In this document: positions 44,251 to 52,353 of the stretch, one piece after another
Layout: each line of letters begins with the position of its first letter
Position numbering within the stretch: the first letter of the stretch is position 1
DNA from: Luteolibacter luteus
GTDB taxonomy: Bacteria > Verrucomicrobiota > Verrucomicrobiia > Verrucomicrobiales > Akkermansiaceae
Assembly: GCF_012913485.1 (NCBI RefSeq)
Contig: NZ_CP051774.1
Location: 2,852,001-2,916,000, forward strand
Reading direction: 5' to 3'
DNA length: 64,000 nucleotides
Translations under genes and position numbers: made by a program
Notes under the pieces: model-generated
Databases searched by the model: none
Told to the model about the DNA's origin: nothing
What the model saw: only the letters and a program-made list of their open reading frames with translations

Positions 44251-45591
44251 TCAATCGAAGTCGAGGTAGATCTCGGTGCGGCGGTTGGCGCGGCGCCCCT
44301 CGGGATTGTCCCCGCCGGATTCGGTGAAGTTCGGGCGACGCGGCTGCGACTGGCCCCGGGCTAGGGTAATGATCTGGTCTTCCCGCACTCCGGTCTTCAC
44401 CAGGAAATCCTTCACAATGCCGGCGCGGCGGGCGGATAGTTGCTCGTTGTATTGCTCCGTGCCGAGGGCATCGGTGTGGCCGGAAATGGTGAGCTGTTTG
44501 TCGCGGTCGGTCTTCAGGATCTGCGCCACGATCTCCATCTGGCGCTCGGTGCGCGGGGCGAGGACATCCTCATCGAAGCCGAAGTAGAGGACGAGCGTAT
44601 CTCCACCCTTCGGGTTCTTCACCAGCGGCGAGTAGTAGACATCGCCCCCCGCCACACGGCGCGCGTAGTCGGCCAGAAGCTGGTCGAGATTGACGTCGGA
44701 GACACGCCAATGGCCGCCATTCCCAGGCTGGCGGAGGACCATCGAGAACTCCGCGGCGTCACTGCCATCCGCATTCACCACCCGGGCGAGATAGCCCGCG
44801 GTATCGGGCCGCTGGAACATGGCTCGCAGCGGCTTTTCCGGGCGCAGGCGGTAATTGCCCTCTTCGAAAAGGATGCAAAGCCCCGCAATCTTCGCGTCCG
44901 AAACGGTGCTGGTCTCCGCGAACTCCTTCGCCATCTCGAACTCTTGGCGGAGCGTGGCTTGGAGGAAGGCATCCGCAATGCCGAGCGAATCGACGAGCAC
45001 TGCCTTCGGAATCGGATCGCCGGGCGCAGGGGGCAGCGTGAGAGACTGCACCGACCATTTCCCGGCGCTCTGCTTCAGGTCGAAGAAAATGCGATCACGC
45101 CCGGTCTCCGCGCCATCGAGCCACAGTGCCCAGCGCGCGCGATTGTTCAGCTCGAGCTCGCCGACTTCCTGGACGGTATCCGGCTTGCGAAGCTTGATCT
45201 GCTCCCCGGTGGCCATCTGGGCGAGACGCTTGCGGGTCGCATCATCAAGGGCATCCCGACCGATCAGCTTTCCGAGAGTGTCGAAGTCCCCGGCTTCCAG
45301 GGCGGTCCCGATCTTCGAGAGCAAGTCGGCGGGATTTACTTCGGCGACGCCGACGCCGGCATTGGCGAGAGCAGCCTCGGGATCCTTCGGGCTATCGACC
45401 ATCGATTCCTTTTGCGTGGCCGGGATGGGTTCCGACTTCGGCTCGGTTTCGGGCTCCGGCTTGCTCTCCACCTGCGCCGGTGGGGCCGGTGGAGCCTCCG
45501 GCGTGCTGCGGTTCACGTAGAGGACAGCCACTCCCGCGGCCAAGGCGACGGCACCGAAAAGGAAGGCGATGGGAAAGCGGGAATCGGACAT
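44251..45591 (-). CDS. OmpA-family peptidoglycan-binding protein with N-terminal anchor
   Basis: 446 residues. An N-terminal membrane anchor (FPIAFLFGAVALAAGVAVLYV) is followed by a Pro/Glu-rich linker (about 30-75), a middle domain of unknown fold (about 85-330) with a DUF-like ADGSDAAEFSMVLRQPG segment, and a C-terminal OmpA domain (about 335-446). The OmpA domain has LTISGHTDALGTEQYNEQLS with the Dap-binding Asp and RRAGIVKDFLVKTGV with the conserved Arg. It probably tethers a periplasmic assembly to the cell wall. It is downstream of the HtrA and Lon-like genes on the same strand. Confidence 0.85.
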   Translation of the reverse strand: MSDSRFPIAFLFGAVALAAGVAVLYVNRSTPEAPPAPPAQVESKPEPETEPKSEPIPATQKESMVDSPKDPEAALANAGVGVAEVNPADLLSKIGTALEAGDFDTLGKLIGRDALDDATRKRLAQMATGEQIKLRKPDTVQEVGELELNNRARWALWLDGAETGRDRIFFDLKQSAGKWSVQSLTLPPAPGDPIPKAVLVDSLGIADAFLQATLRQEFEMAKEFAETSTVSDAKIAGLCILFEEGNYRLRPEKPLRAMFQRPDTAGYLARVVNADGSDAAEFSMVLRQPGNGGHWRVSDVNLDQLLADYARRVAGGDVYYSPLVKNPKGGDTLVLYFGFDEDVLAPRTERQMEIVAQILKTDRDKQLTISGHTDALGTEQYNEQLSARRAGIVKDFLVKTGVREDQIITLARGQSQPRRPNFTESGGDNPEGRRANRRTEIYLDFD

Positions 45592-45729
45592 GACGGGAAG
45601 GAAGGATGCACAACCCCTGGGCAGGCAGAGGGGGCCGGTCAGAAGAACGGATGCCCTTTCAACGTCACAGGGGCAACCGCTTTATCCCGAAAGCAGGTGA
45701 GATTCCAAAATCCGGTAAAGCCCCCGGGC

Positions 45730-47214
45730 TCACTTGTCGTCTTTCTTCTCCTCGTCCTTGCGCGGAAGCATGGGCAGATCCGCCCGCATGAAAACACCGT
45801 CCCGGAAAAACTGCAGCACGGTGGTCTGCACCGCGGCCATGGAGCCGAGGTAGAGGTAAAACTCCGGCGTGTTCGAGACGCGGTTCTGGTTCACGCCGAT
45901 GATCAGGTCGCCCGGCCGGACCCGACCTTCTGCCAAGGTCCCCGGGCGAACGTTCCCCACCACCACGCCGGTGAGGCCGCGGTAGCGCTCTTCCGTGGTG
46001 AGATCACGGGCTTCAATGCCGATGGCCAGAAGCACCTCATTCGCCTCACGGGTCTTGCTCTGTGCGGCAGGTGCTTCGACCTCCGGTTGGCTCTCGGCAA
46101 TCGTGGCCTCCAAGGTCATTTCCCCGCCACCACGGCGGATGATCAAGGGGACCTTCTGGCCGACGCGGGTGCGCTGCACCATGGTGATCAACTGGCTGAC
46201 GCTGGTGATCGCCTTGCCATCGTAAGAGAGCACAAAGTCACCCTCCTTGAGACCTGCCGCCTCCGCAGGGCCGCCGGGAGCGAGGTAGCCGACAACCACG
46301 CCATTCCGCGTCTCTGCCATGCGCAGTCCCAAGTAGCCGCGGACCGGCCGACCGCGCTCAAGAATCGCGGAGAAGGTATCCTTCACGTCGTTCGAAGGGA
46401 TCGAGAAGCCCACGCCTTGGAAACCGGGATTCAAGCGGTCCGAACTGTAGATGGCGGAGTTGATGCCGATGATCTCGCCCTGCAGGCTGACCAAGGGACC
46501 GCCGGAGTTACCAGGGTTGATCGCAGCATCCGTCTGGAAGAGATCCCGCTGGGTATCGGAGAGTGATCGCTCGACGGCGGAGATGATGCCTTGGGTAATC
46601 GTTTCACCGAGGCCGAAGGGATTGCCGATCGCAAAGACAATCTGGCCGCGCCGCACCTGGGAAGAATCCCCGAACTTCAGCGGGCGGAATTCCACGCCAT
46701 CGGCCTCGATCTTAAGCACCGCGATGTCGAGCTGTTGGTCCTGGCCGATGAGCGAGGCGGGATAAACCTTGCCATCGTAGAGGGTGATCTGGATCTGGCG
46801 CTGCTGGGAAATCACGTGCTGGTTTGTCACCACGTGGCCTTCCTTGCTCACGATCACTCCGGAGCCCTGTCCCAGTGTCGGGACCGAACGGATGCGCTGG
46901 CGACCGAAGCGGTCGGGGAAAAGTTCGCTGCGCACGCCGGCGGTATCGATGCTGACCACGGAGGGCACCACCGCTTCGGTAAGCTTCGAGTATTCGGCAT
47001 CGAGACGCGCGAGGAGCTCGACATCGCCAAGATCAAGCGGCGGACGGTCCGGCAGGGTGTATTTTTCGGGACGATAGGTTTGGCCTGACGAAGAGCCTGC
47101 ACCTGAAAAGAGCTCGACGATGCCTTTCGAGCCGTTGCGCACCACGTAAACGGAGGCGAAAGCGACCGCGAAGACAGCCGCTAGTGCCAACAAGCGTCGG
47201 ATGTCTTGTTGCAT
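45730..47214 (-). CDS. HtrA/DegP-like periplasmic serine protease with two PDZ domains
   Basis: 494 residues from ATG 47214, with an N-terminal anchor or signal (LLALAAVFAVAFASVYVV). Protease domain: VIVSKEGHVVTNQHVI (His, near 130), QQLDIAVLKIEA (Asp, near 155), and INPGNSGGPLVSLQGEIIG (Ser, near 235). Two PDZ domains follow: YLGLRMAETRNGVVVGYLAP (about 290) and a C-terminal one around GVVVGNVRPGTLAEGRVRPG (about 415). It would degrade misfolded envelope proteins or act as a stress chaperone. The start choice is set by the signal; an earlier frame extends to 47355. Which Deg paralog is not clear. Confidence 0.95.
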   Translation of the reverse strand: MQQDIRRLLALAAVFAVAFASVYVVRNGSKGIVELFSGAGSSSGQTYRPEKYTLPDRPPLDLGDVELLARLDAEYSKLTEAVVPSVVSIDTAGVRSELFPDRFGRQRIRSVPTLGQGSGVIVSKEGHVVTNQHVISQQRQIQITLYDGKVYPASLIGQDQQLDIAVLKIEADGVEFRPLKFGDSSQVRRGQIVFAIGNPFGLGETITQGIISAVERSLSDTQRDLFQTDAAINPGNSGGPLVSLQGEIIGINSAIYSSDRLNPGFQGVGFSIPSNDVKDTFSAILERGRPVRGYLGLRMAETRNGVVVGYLAPGGPAEAAGLKEGDFVLSYDGKAITSVSQLITMVQRTRVGQKVPLIIRRGGGEMTLEATIAESQPEVEAPAAQSKTREANEVLLAIGIEARDLTTEERYRGLTGVVVGNVRPGTLAEGRVRPGDLIIGVNQNRVSNTPEFYLYLGSMAAVQTTVLQFFRDGVFMRADLPMLPRKDEEKKDDK

Positions 47215-47311
47215 GGGTGGAATTGCAAGGGGGTTGGGAGCGCCTGAAACAGGGCGCGGGAAGGGTAATATGGCAAGGAAATCCGCCAGCGGGCAGGTTT
47301 GTCGGACAATT

Positions 47312-49060
47312 TTAACTCCCCGCGAGCGGCTTGGGAATCTGGAACTCGCTACCATCCCCCGCCGTGTCCGTCAGCAGGCGCAGGACCTTGAGGTATTCCG
47401 CCCAGACAGCGTGGTGCATCTCCACCTGCTTCATCCGGAGCTCATAGGGGTAATCCCGGTCCTGCTTGTCGAGGGTGCGCGCCAAGGTCCGCACGTTATC
47501 GGCCACACTTACTGCAGCCCTGTGGAGATCGCGGTCGCGGATCTCGATGAGGCTGAAAAGTTGGTCGAGCTTCTTGCGCGAGGTTTCGTGGACCTCGTCG
47601 AGCTCCTTGCTGAGCAGCTTTTCAGTTGAGGGCTCATTGAGCTTGGCGATCGGTTGGATCGCATCGCGGATCTCGCGGGCAAGGATTGCGCGCTGGAGGA
47701 AACGCGGACGGTTCCCCGCACCCTGCAGCGCCAGAAAACGGGCCGAAGCATGCTGAGGCATCGAGGCGGCAAGGCGGTTCAGGCGCACCTGCGTGGAAGG
47801 GTGAGCCACGAAAGCACCCACCGATTTCCCGCGGCCGACTTTCTGGATCTCGCCGAAGCCTGCAAGGGTCTCGGCGACGCCGGGCTTCGGAGAAGCGGAG
47901 GCGAGATCGCAGAGTTCCTCCACCGTACTGGCGAGCAGGACCTCATGATCCATGAAGAAGGCCGCATCATCCATCACCAGCAGCGCCGAGAGAAAGTCCT
48001 CCGCCTTCGCGGGAAGCACGAGACGCTCGGTTCCCTTCAGGGCGGAAAGCTCGCGGAGGCTTGCCCAGAAACCCGGGGGGAGATGGAGCGTGCCATCCTC
48101 TCCCACAACCGCGAAGGCCATGGCGGCGGGTTGCTTCCCCGTCATGGCGGCGTCGAGAAGAACGGCACCGGTACCCGACAAGACGCCACCATTTCGGTCA
48201 GGGGCATAGGAACTCATCTCATCCCATTTGAAGGAAGCCTCTACTCCTCCCTGCAAGCCGGCAAAGCGTTTCGAGATCACATACGCCAAGCCGCGGGTCG
48301 ATGCCTGGAGTGCATCACCGGGGTGCTCCAATCCCCATTTGATCTCCAGCTTCCCGCTCTCCGAGCCGGCGATCACCTTCGCGTTGACGTTCACGATGCC
48401 GAAGCGCGGGGCTTTGGTCTCCCTATTCACACCCCACAGAGGTACGGGGACAGAGGGATCCGCCAGCTCGACGGCAGGCAGGATCGGCTTCTTCACCATC
48501 GGCTCTGGCTCAGGCTCCTCTGGCTCCGCTTCTTTTTTCTTAAAGGAATCTGCCGGGGCAATCCAACCGTCCCATGCTCCCTGCTCGCCCTTCTCGCGGC
48601 GAAGCTTCGCCTTCGGATGATCCGGGTCCGCAAACACCATCACATCGCCGAGACATGCCGCCAAAGCTTGGCCATCGGCTCCGGCTTCAGGCATCTCCAG
48701 CCATCCGAGGATCTGCCAGACACGGCTGCAGCTACGCTCCAGCTCCTTTTCATCAGCTTCGTCCGGCTGCCCGCCTTCACGCAGTTTTCCGATGAGGTCG
48801 CGGGCTTCGCGATTGGCGGGATCCAGCGCGAGCGCCAGCCCGGTCATCTGGGCGACGGCGCGCAGGCCCGTTTCATTCTCCGGGAGATTGGCACCGGCCA
48901 ACACCGTGACTTGGCGGGAGAGGGTCGAGATGGTGTCCACATCCACCGGCAGACGATCTCGCCGGAAGGGCACCGGTCCTTCGGCCGGGGGGACGAACTC
49001 CGCATGCACCACCGCCACGAACGCCAGGAAGGCGAAAGCAAGCCATCTCATCCGCTTCAT
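47312..49060 (-). CDS. Secreted Lon (S16)-like protein, probably degenerate
   Basis: 582 residues with signal peptide MKRMRWLAFAFLAFVAVVHA. From about residue 220 the sequence follows the S16 Lon proteolytic fold: GIVNVNAKVIAGSESGKLEIKW, LEHPGDALQASTRGLAYV, then NGGVLSGTGAVLLDAAMTG where Lon has its catalytic Ser (GPSAG), and LVLPAKAEDF. The Lys of the Lon dyad (GGxKEK) has no clear equivalent in FWASLRELSALKG, so activity is doubtful. The N-terminal 200 residues and the coiled C-terminal 150 (LSKELDEVHETSRKKLDQLF) are unassigned. The Lon similarity is my reading, not a search result. It lies 97 nt upstream of HtrA, same strand. Confidence 0.6.
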   Translation of the reverse strand: MKRMRWLAFAFLAFVAVVHAEFVPPAEGPVPFRRDRLPVDVDTISTLSRQVTVLAGANLPENETGLRAVAQMTGLALALDPANREARDLIGKLREGGQPDEADEKELERSCSRVWQILGWLEMPEAGADGQALAACLGDVMVFADPDHPKAKLRREKGEQGAWDGWIAPADSFKKKEAEPEEPEPEPMVKKPILPAVELADPSVPVPLWGVNRETKAPRFGIVNVNAKVIAGSESGKLEIKWGLEHPGDALQASTRGLAYVISKRFAGLQGGVEASFKWDEMSSYAPDRNGGVLSGTGAVLLDAAMTGKQPAAMAFAVVGEDGTLHLPPGFWASLRELSALKGTERLVLPAKAEDFLSALLVMDDAAFFMDHEVLLASTVEELCDLASASPKPGVAETLAGFGEIQKVGRGKSVGAFVAHPSTQVRLNRLAASMPQHASARFLALQGAGNRPRFLQRAILAREIRDAIQPIAKLNEPSTEKLLSKELDEVHETSRKKLDQLFSLIEIRDRDLHRAAVSVADNVRTLARTLDKQDRDYPYELRMKQVEMHHAVWAEYLKVLRLLTDTAGDGSEFQIPKPLAGS

Positions 49061-49149
49061 CCTATGGCCCCGATACGTCATTTCGCGAGCGGGAATTTCC
49101 GGGCCGATTGAGGATTGGAAGATCGGCAATCCATCGCTTTCCTTGGCCC

Positions 49150-49554
49150 GTGCCACTGCCTGCCGATCTCCATCTGACCACCCGAGAGGAAGTGATGTTC
49201 TTCGATACCGATATCGGTGGCGTGGTCCACAACCTGGCCTACTTGCGGATGATCGAAACGTGCCGGACCAAGCTGGCGGGAAAGATGGGAATGGATCTGA
49301 AGTCGATGGCTGAGACGAAGGTCTTCCCCGTCGTCGTGCGCACGGAAATCGACTACAAGCGTCCGGCAACCCTGGGTGACGCACTGCTGATCCGCGGTCG
49401 GCTGGATGAGATGCAGCGGGCGAGATTCTGGTGCGCCTTTGAGATCCGCAGGGAAAGCGACGATGCCTTGCTCATCACCTGCCGCCAGGCCTTGGCATTG
49501 GTGCAGATGCCGGAAGGACGGCCCATGCGGATGCCGAAAGAGTGGCAGGAATGA
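49150..49554 (+). CDS. YbgC/4HBT-type acyl-CoA thioesterase
   Basis: 134 residues from GTG 49150. The hot-dog motif FFDTDIGGVVHNLAYLRMIE carries the catalytic Asp and the GGVV(Y/H) block, and TEIDYKRPATLGD near 70 is typical. It hydrolyses short acyl-CoA or acyl-ACP thioesters; YbgC-type members work with the Tol-Pal complex, but no tol gene is here. The start is uncertain: TTG 49108 lies in frame upstream, and the ATG at codon 16 would remove the first strand. Neighbour genes run the other way. Confidence 0.85.
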   Translation: MPLPADLHLTTREEVMFFDTDIGGVVHNLAYLRMIETCRTKLAGKMGMDLKSMAETKVFPVVVRTEIDYKRPATLGDALLIRGRLDEMQRARFWCAFEIRRESDDALLITCRQALALVQMPEGRPMRMPKEWQE

Positions 49555-49637
49555 GGATGCCCCCGGACATGATCCGCCTCTGAACGACAGGGGCTGTTCA
49601 AGGACGGGAACTTTTTGTTAGACTGGAAGGACCGACT

Positions 49638-51197
49638 TCAATCGAGGAACTTCCCCGGATTCAAGATCCCCTGCGGATCGAGCGCATCCTTCAGGGAGCG
49701 GTGGACGTCGAAGGAAACCTCGCCGAGGGCTTGGCGGATCCACGGCTTTTTCGCGAGTCCAACACCGTGCTCGCCGGTGATGGCTCCACCGTGATCGAGC
49801 ACCCACGCGAAGAGCTGGTCCAAGGCATGCTCCGCCTTTTCCCGGGTGACCGGATCCTCGAATCCCGCGACCATGAGATTGGTGTGGATATTCCCATCCC
49901 CGGCATGGCCGAAGCAGGCCACCGGAATGCCGGTATCCTCCTCCATTCGCCGGGCAAATTCGACGAGCTCCACCAGCTTCGAACGAGGCACCACGATGTC
50001 CTCGTTCAGCTTGGTCAGGCCGGTATCACGGAGTGAGTAGGAAAACTCGCGGCGCATCTGCCAGATTTCCTCGCAAGCCGCTTCATCGGCCGCGAGGTCG
50101 GCGCGAAGGGCACCAAGCTCTTCCAGAAGGGCGCGGATCTCCTCGATCTCGCTTGTCACGGCCGCAGGCCGCCCGTCGATCTCCACGATCAGGTGTGCTT
50201 CACCCGGCGGAAGCTTTTGTTCGCCCAAGCGCTTGCGGGCGGCGGCCAGGGTAAAGCTATCCGTGATCTCCAAGGCGGAGGGGAGGTGGCCACGATTCAG
50301 GATGGCCTGCACGGCGGCTGCCGCCGCCGGAAAGTCCGGGAACACTGCCGCAAGCATCGCGCGGGCAGGGGGCTTCGGGATGAGCCGCAGGGTGATCTCC
50401 GTGACGATGCCGAGCATCCCTTCCGAACCCGTGAAAAGGCCGCAGAGATCGAAGCCGGTCTTGTTCTTGTGGACACGGCCGCCGCAACGCATCACGCGGC
50501 CATCGGCGAGGACGACCTCAAGGCCGAGGACGTAGCTACGGGTCACGCCGTACTTCAGACAGCGGGGGCCGCCGGCATTGGTGGCGATGTTCCCACCGAT
50601 CGAACATTCCTTCAGGGATGCAGGGTCCGGCGGATAGTCCCAGCCAAGAGCCCGGGCGGCCTTCTGGAGCTCCACCGTGATCACGCCCGGTTCCACAACG
50701 GCCACGCCGTCAGCCGGATTGATCTCGATGATCCTCTTCATCCGCGCCAACGAGAGGACAATGCCCCCCTCCACCGGGACGCAGCCACCGACGTAGCCGA
50801 TCCCGGCGCCGCGGGTGGTCACCGGGATGCCATGCTCGCTGGCGTAGCCGAGGGTCTTGGAGACATCCTTGGTGGACTCGGCGAAAACAACGAGGTCCGG
50901 AAGGGACTTCGCATACCACTTGTCAGCAGCGTGAACTTCAAGATCCGCCTCGCGGATGGAAACCTTTCCGGGGCCTAACAGCTCGGACAACTCCGCGGCA
51001 ATATCCGCCACCGTCAATTCGGATGCTTCGGCCGGCTCCTGTTGCCCGGCGCTTGGATCGGCACCGGCTTCCTGCACGGGCTTATCGAGGTCCTCGAAAA
51101 CCGAATCGTCATCCGATTTTACAAACTCGGTTTTCGCGCTCGTACGGGTCGGAGTGCCGTGGACGATGAATGAGGATCGTTTGGGTGGCAGGAACAC
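49638..51197 (-). CDS. FAD-linked oxidase of the GlcD/D-lactate dehydrogenase family
   Basis: 519 residues from GTG 51197. The PCMH/FAD domain (VFAESTKDVSKTLGYASEHG, TTRGAGIGYVGGCVPVEGGI, VEPGVITVELQKAA, GGNIATNAGGPRCLKYG) spans about 95-285; the C-terminal FAD-oxidase domain ends ITGEHGVGLAKKPWI and LDPQGILNPGK. The HGVG and FGHAGDGN segments place it with GlcD/D2HGDH. It oxidises 2-hydroxy acids. The N-terminal 70 residues are acidic and not conserved; GTG 51197 was chosen for a GGGAG Shine-Dalgarno 9 nt before it. The upstream frame to 51356 runs through repeat DNA. glcE/glcF are not adjacent. Confidence 0.88.
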   Translation of the reverse strand: MFLPPKRSSFIVHGTPTRTSAKTEFVKSDDDSVFEDLDKPVQEAGADPSAGQQEPAEASELTVADIAAELSELLGPGKVSIREADLEVHAADKWYAKSLPDLVVFAESTKDVSKTLGYASEHGIPVTTRGAGIGYVGGCVPVEGGIVLSLARMKRIIEINPADGVAVVEPGVITVELQKAARALGWDYPPDPASLKECSIGGNIATNAGGPRCLKYGVTRSYVLGLEVVLADGRVMRCGGRVHKNKTGFDLCGLFTGSEGMLGIVTEITLRLIPKPPARAMLAAVFPDFPAAAAAVQAILNRGHLPSALEITDSFTLAAARKRLGEQKLPPGEAHLIVEIDGRPAAVTSEIEEIRALLEELGALRADLAADEAACEEIWQMRREFSYSLRDTGLTKLNEDIVVPRSKLVELVEFARRMEEDTGIPVACFGHAGDGNIHTNLMVAGFEDPVTREKAEHALDQLFAWVLDHGGAITGEHGVGLAKKPWIRQALGEVSFDVHRSLKDALDPQGILNPGKFLD

Positions 51198-51289
51198 GCC
51201 GGAATTCTCCCGCGGGTGCCGGGAACGGTCAATCCGCGAGCCGCTTGTTTGTTTCCCGCGCCAAGCTGATCCCGCTGGCAATCCCCTTA

Positions 51290-51433
51290 AAACGAAAAGG
51301 GGCCGCGCACTCGCGCAGCCCCCATAAATTTCGTCATGAAATTCAATCGTCAGCAAGTAACCAGCTCACCGACAGAGGAGTTGTTGCAGAAATCCGCCAC
51401 TTTGTCTTGTCCCTAAGATTTGGGACACGCCGC
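51290..51433 (-). repeat. 144-bp direct repeat, copy 1, with its own terminator
   Basis: Nearly identical to 51469-51612 (only about 8 differences, mostly around 51392-51405). Read on the minus strand it has a hairpin TGTCCC/GGGACA at its start, AAATTTCGTCAT-type dyad (AATTTC/GAAATT) in the middle and a terminator GGGGC-GCGC/GCGC-GCCCC followed by TTTTCGTTT at its end. This is the layout of a small RNA or transcribed 3' element. Confidence 0.8.
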
Positions 51434-51468
51434 TCTGAGGCTCCTTCGGGCCCGGTCCCCTACCCCGG

Positions 51469-51612
51469 AAACGAAAAGGGGCCGCGCACTCGCGCAGCCC
51501 CTATAAATTTCGTCATGAAATTCAATCGTCAGCAAGTAACCAGCTCACCGACAGGAGAGTTCTCGCAGAAATCCGCCACTTTGTCTTGTCCCTAAGATTT
51601 GGGACACGCCGC
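51469..51612 (-). repeat. 144-bp direct repeat, copy 2, directly after the response-regulator stop
   Basis: Second copy, separated by 35 nt from copy 1 and starting only 4 nt past the response-regulator stop codon (51617). It has the same three hairpins and terminator with TTTTCGTTT. It could be the regulator's 3' untranslated region duplicated in tandem, or a pair of sRNA genes. Confidence 0.8.
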
Positions 51613-51616
51613 GGGG

Positions 51617-52333
51617 TCAGGACAGGTCCAGGAACCCTCTCCGGATCGCTTCGCTCACCGCCGCCGGGAGGTTCCGCACGTGGAGCTTGTCGAAGCAGCG
51701 CTTGATATACTCGGTGACGGAATGCTGGCTAATACCCAGATGATCAGCGACTTCCTGCCGGGTGAGACCCTTGGCGGAGAGCTGAAGGACATCGCACTCC
51801 CGCGCGGAAAGTGCCTCCGCTCCCGGTATAGGACTCAATTTCCGGAAGGTCTGCAGGATCATCCCGGCGATCTTGGGATCGAGGGGCGTGCCCCCCGCCA
51901 AGACTTCCTCCAAGGTGGCAATCAGCCGGGTCGCGCTGCCAGCTTTGACCAGATAGCCGTGAGCGCCAGCCTCCAAAGCAGCGAAAACCTTCGCCTTGTC
52001 CGTGAATGCCGTGAGAACCAAAACCTGCATCAGCGGGGCAAGCTCGCGAATCTGGCGGATGCCATCGACACCGCTCATTCCCGGCAGTCCGAGATCGGAA
52101 AGAACCAGATCGGCTTCCAGCCCGCCACGGAACGCCTCGATGGCGTCCTCCATGGTAGAGAATTCGCCCACACACTGGTAGCCACGGTCTGCTAGGACCA
52201 TCGAAACCGATTCCCGGAAGTCAGCATGGTCCTCCACCAAGACAAGGCGGATGTTCGCATTCTCGGCCGGCGTTCGCGTGGTGGTTTTCTCGGTCAACGG
52301 CGTATTGATAGCCCGGCATGGGAAGCTTCGCAA
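51617..52333 (-). CDS. NarL/FixJ-type response regulator
   Basis: 238 residues. Receiver domain: acidic pair VLVEDHADFRESV near 32, phospho-acceptor Asp in LVLSDLGLPGMSGVD near 80, Thr in VLVLTAFTDKAKV near 106, Lys in HGYLVKAGS near 127. The C-terminal LuxR-type helix-turn-helix is LSARECDVLQLSAKGLTRQEVADHLGISQHSV near 175-205. It is encoded directly after the kinase (20-nt gap), so it should be its partner. The start is TTG at 52333; a TTG twelve codons on (52297) is an alternative. The PEP-CTERM genes upstream may be targets. Confidence 0.92.
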   Translation of the reverse strand: MRSFPCRAINTPLTEKTTTRTPAENANIRLVLVEDHADFRESVSMVLADRGYQCVGEFSTMEDAIEAFRGGLEADLVLSDLGLPGMSGVDGIRQIRELAPLMQVLVLTAFTDKAKVFAALEAGAHGYLVKAGSATRLIATLEEVLAGGTPLDPKIAGMILQTFRKLSPIPGAEALSARECDVLQLSAKGLTRQEVADHLGISQHSVTEYIKRCFDKLHVRNLPAAVSEAIRRGFLDLS

Positions 52334-52353
52334 TTGCGGAGCCTATCGGGGGA

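Noticed and set aside
44440-46566. Plus-strand frame of 708 residues across the OmpA and HtrA genes
   Set aside because: It spans two real minus-strand genes and the gap between them, and its sequence is a low-complexity Gly/Arg/Leu shadow.
51198-51356. Upstream TTG start (51356) for the FAD oxidase
   Set aside because: It would translate through repeat DNA and a terminator, while GTG 51197 has a Shine-Dalgarno and gives a normal length.
51290-51612. CRISPR array
   Set aside because: Only two long copies with a 35-nt spacer, no short palindromic repeat and no cas gene; terminator and hairpin organisation fits a transcribed repeat instead.
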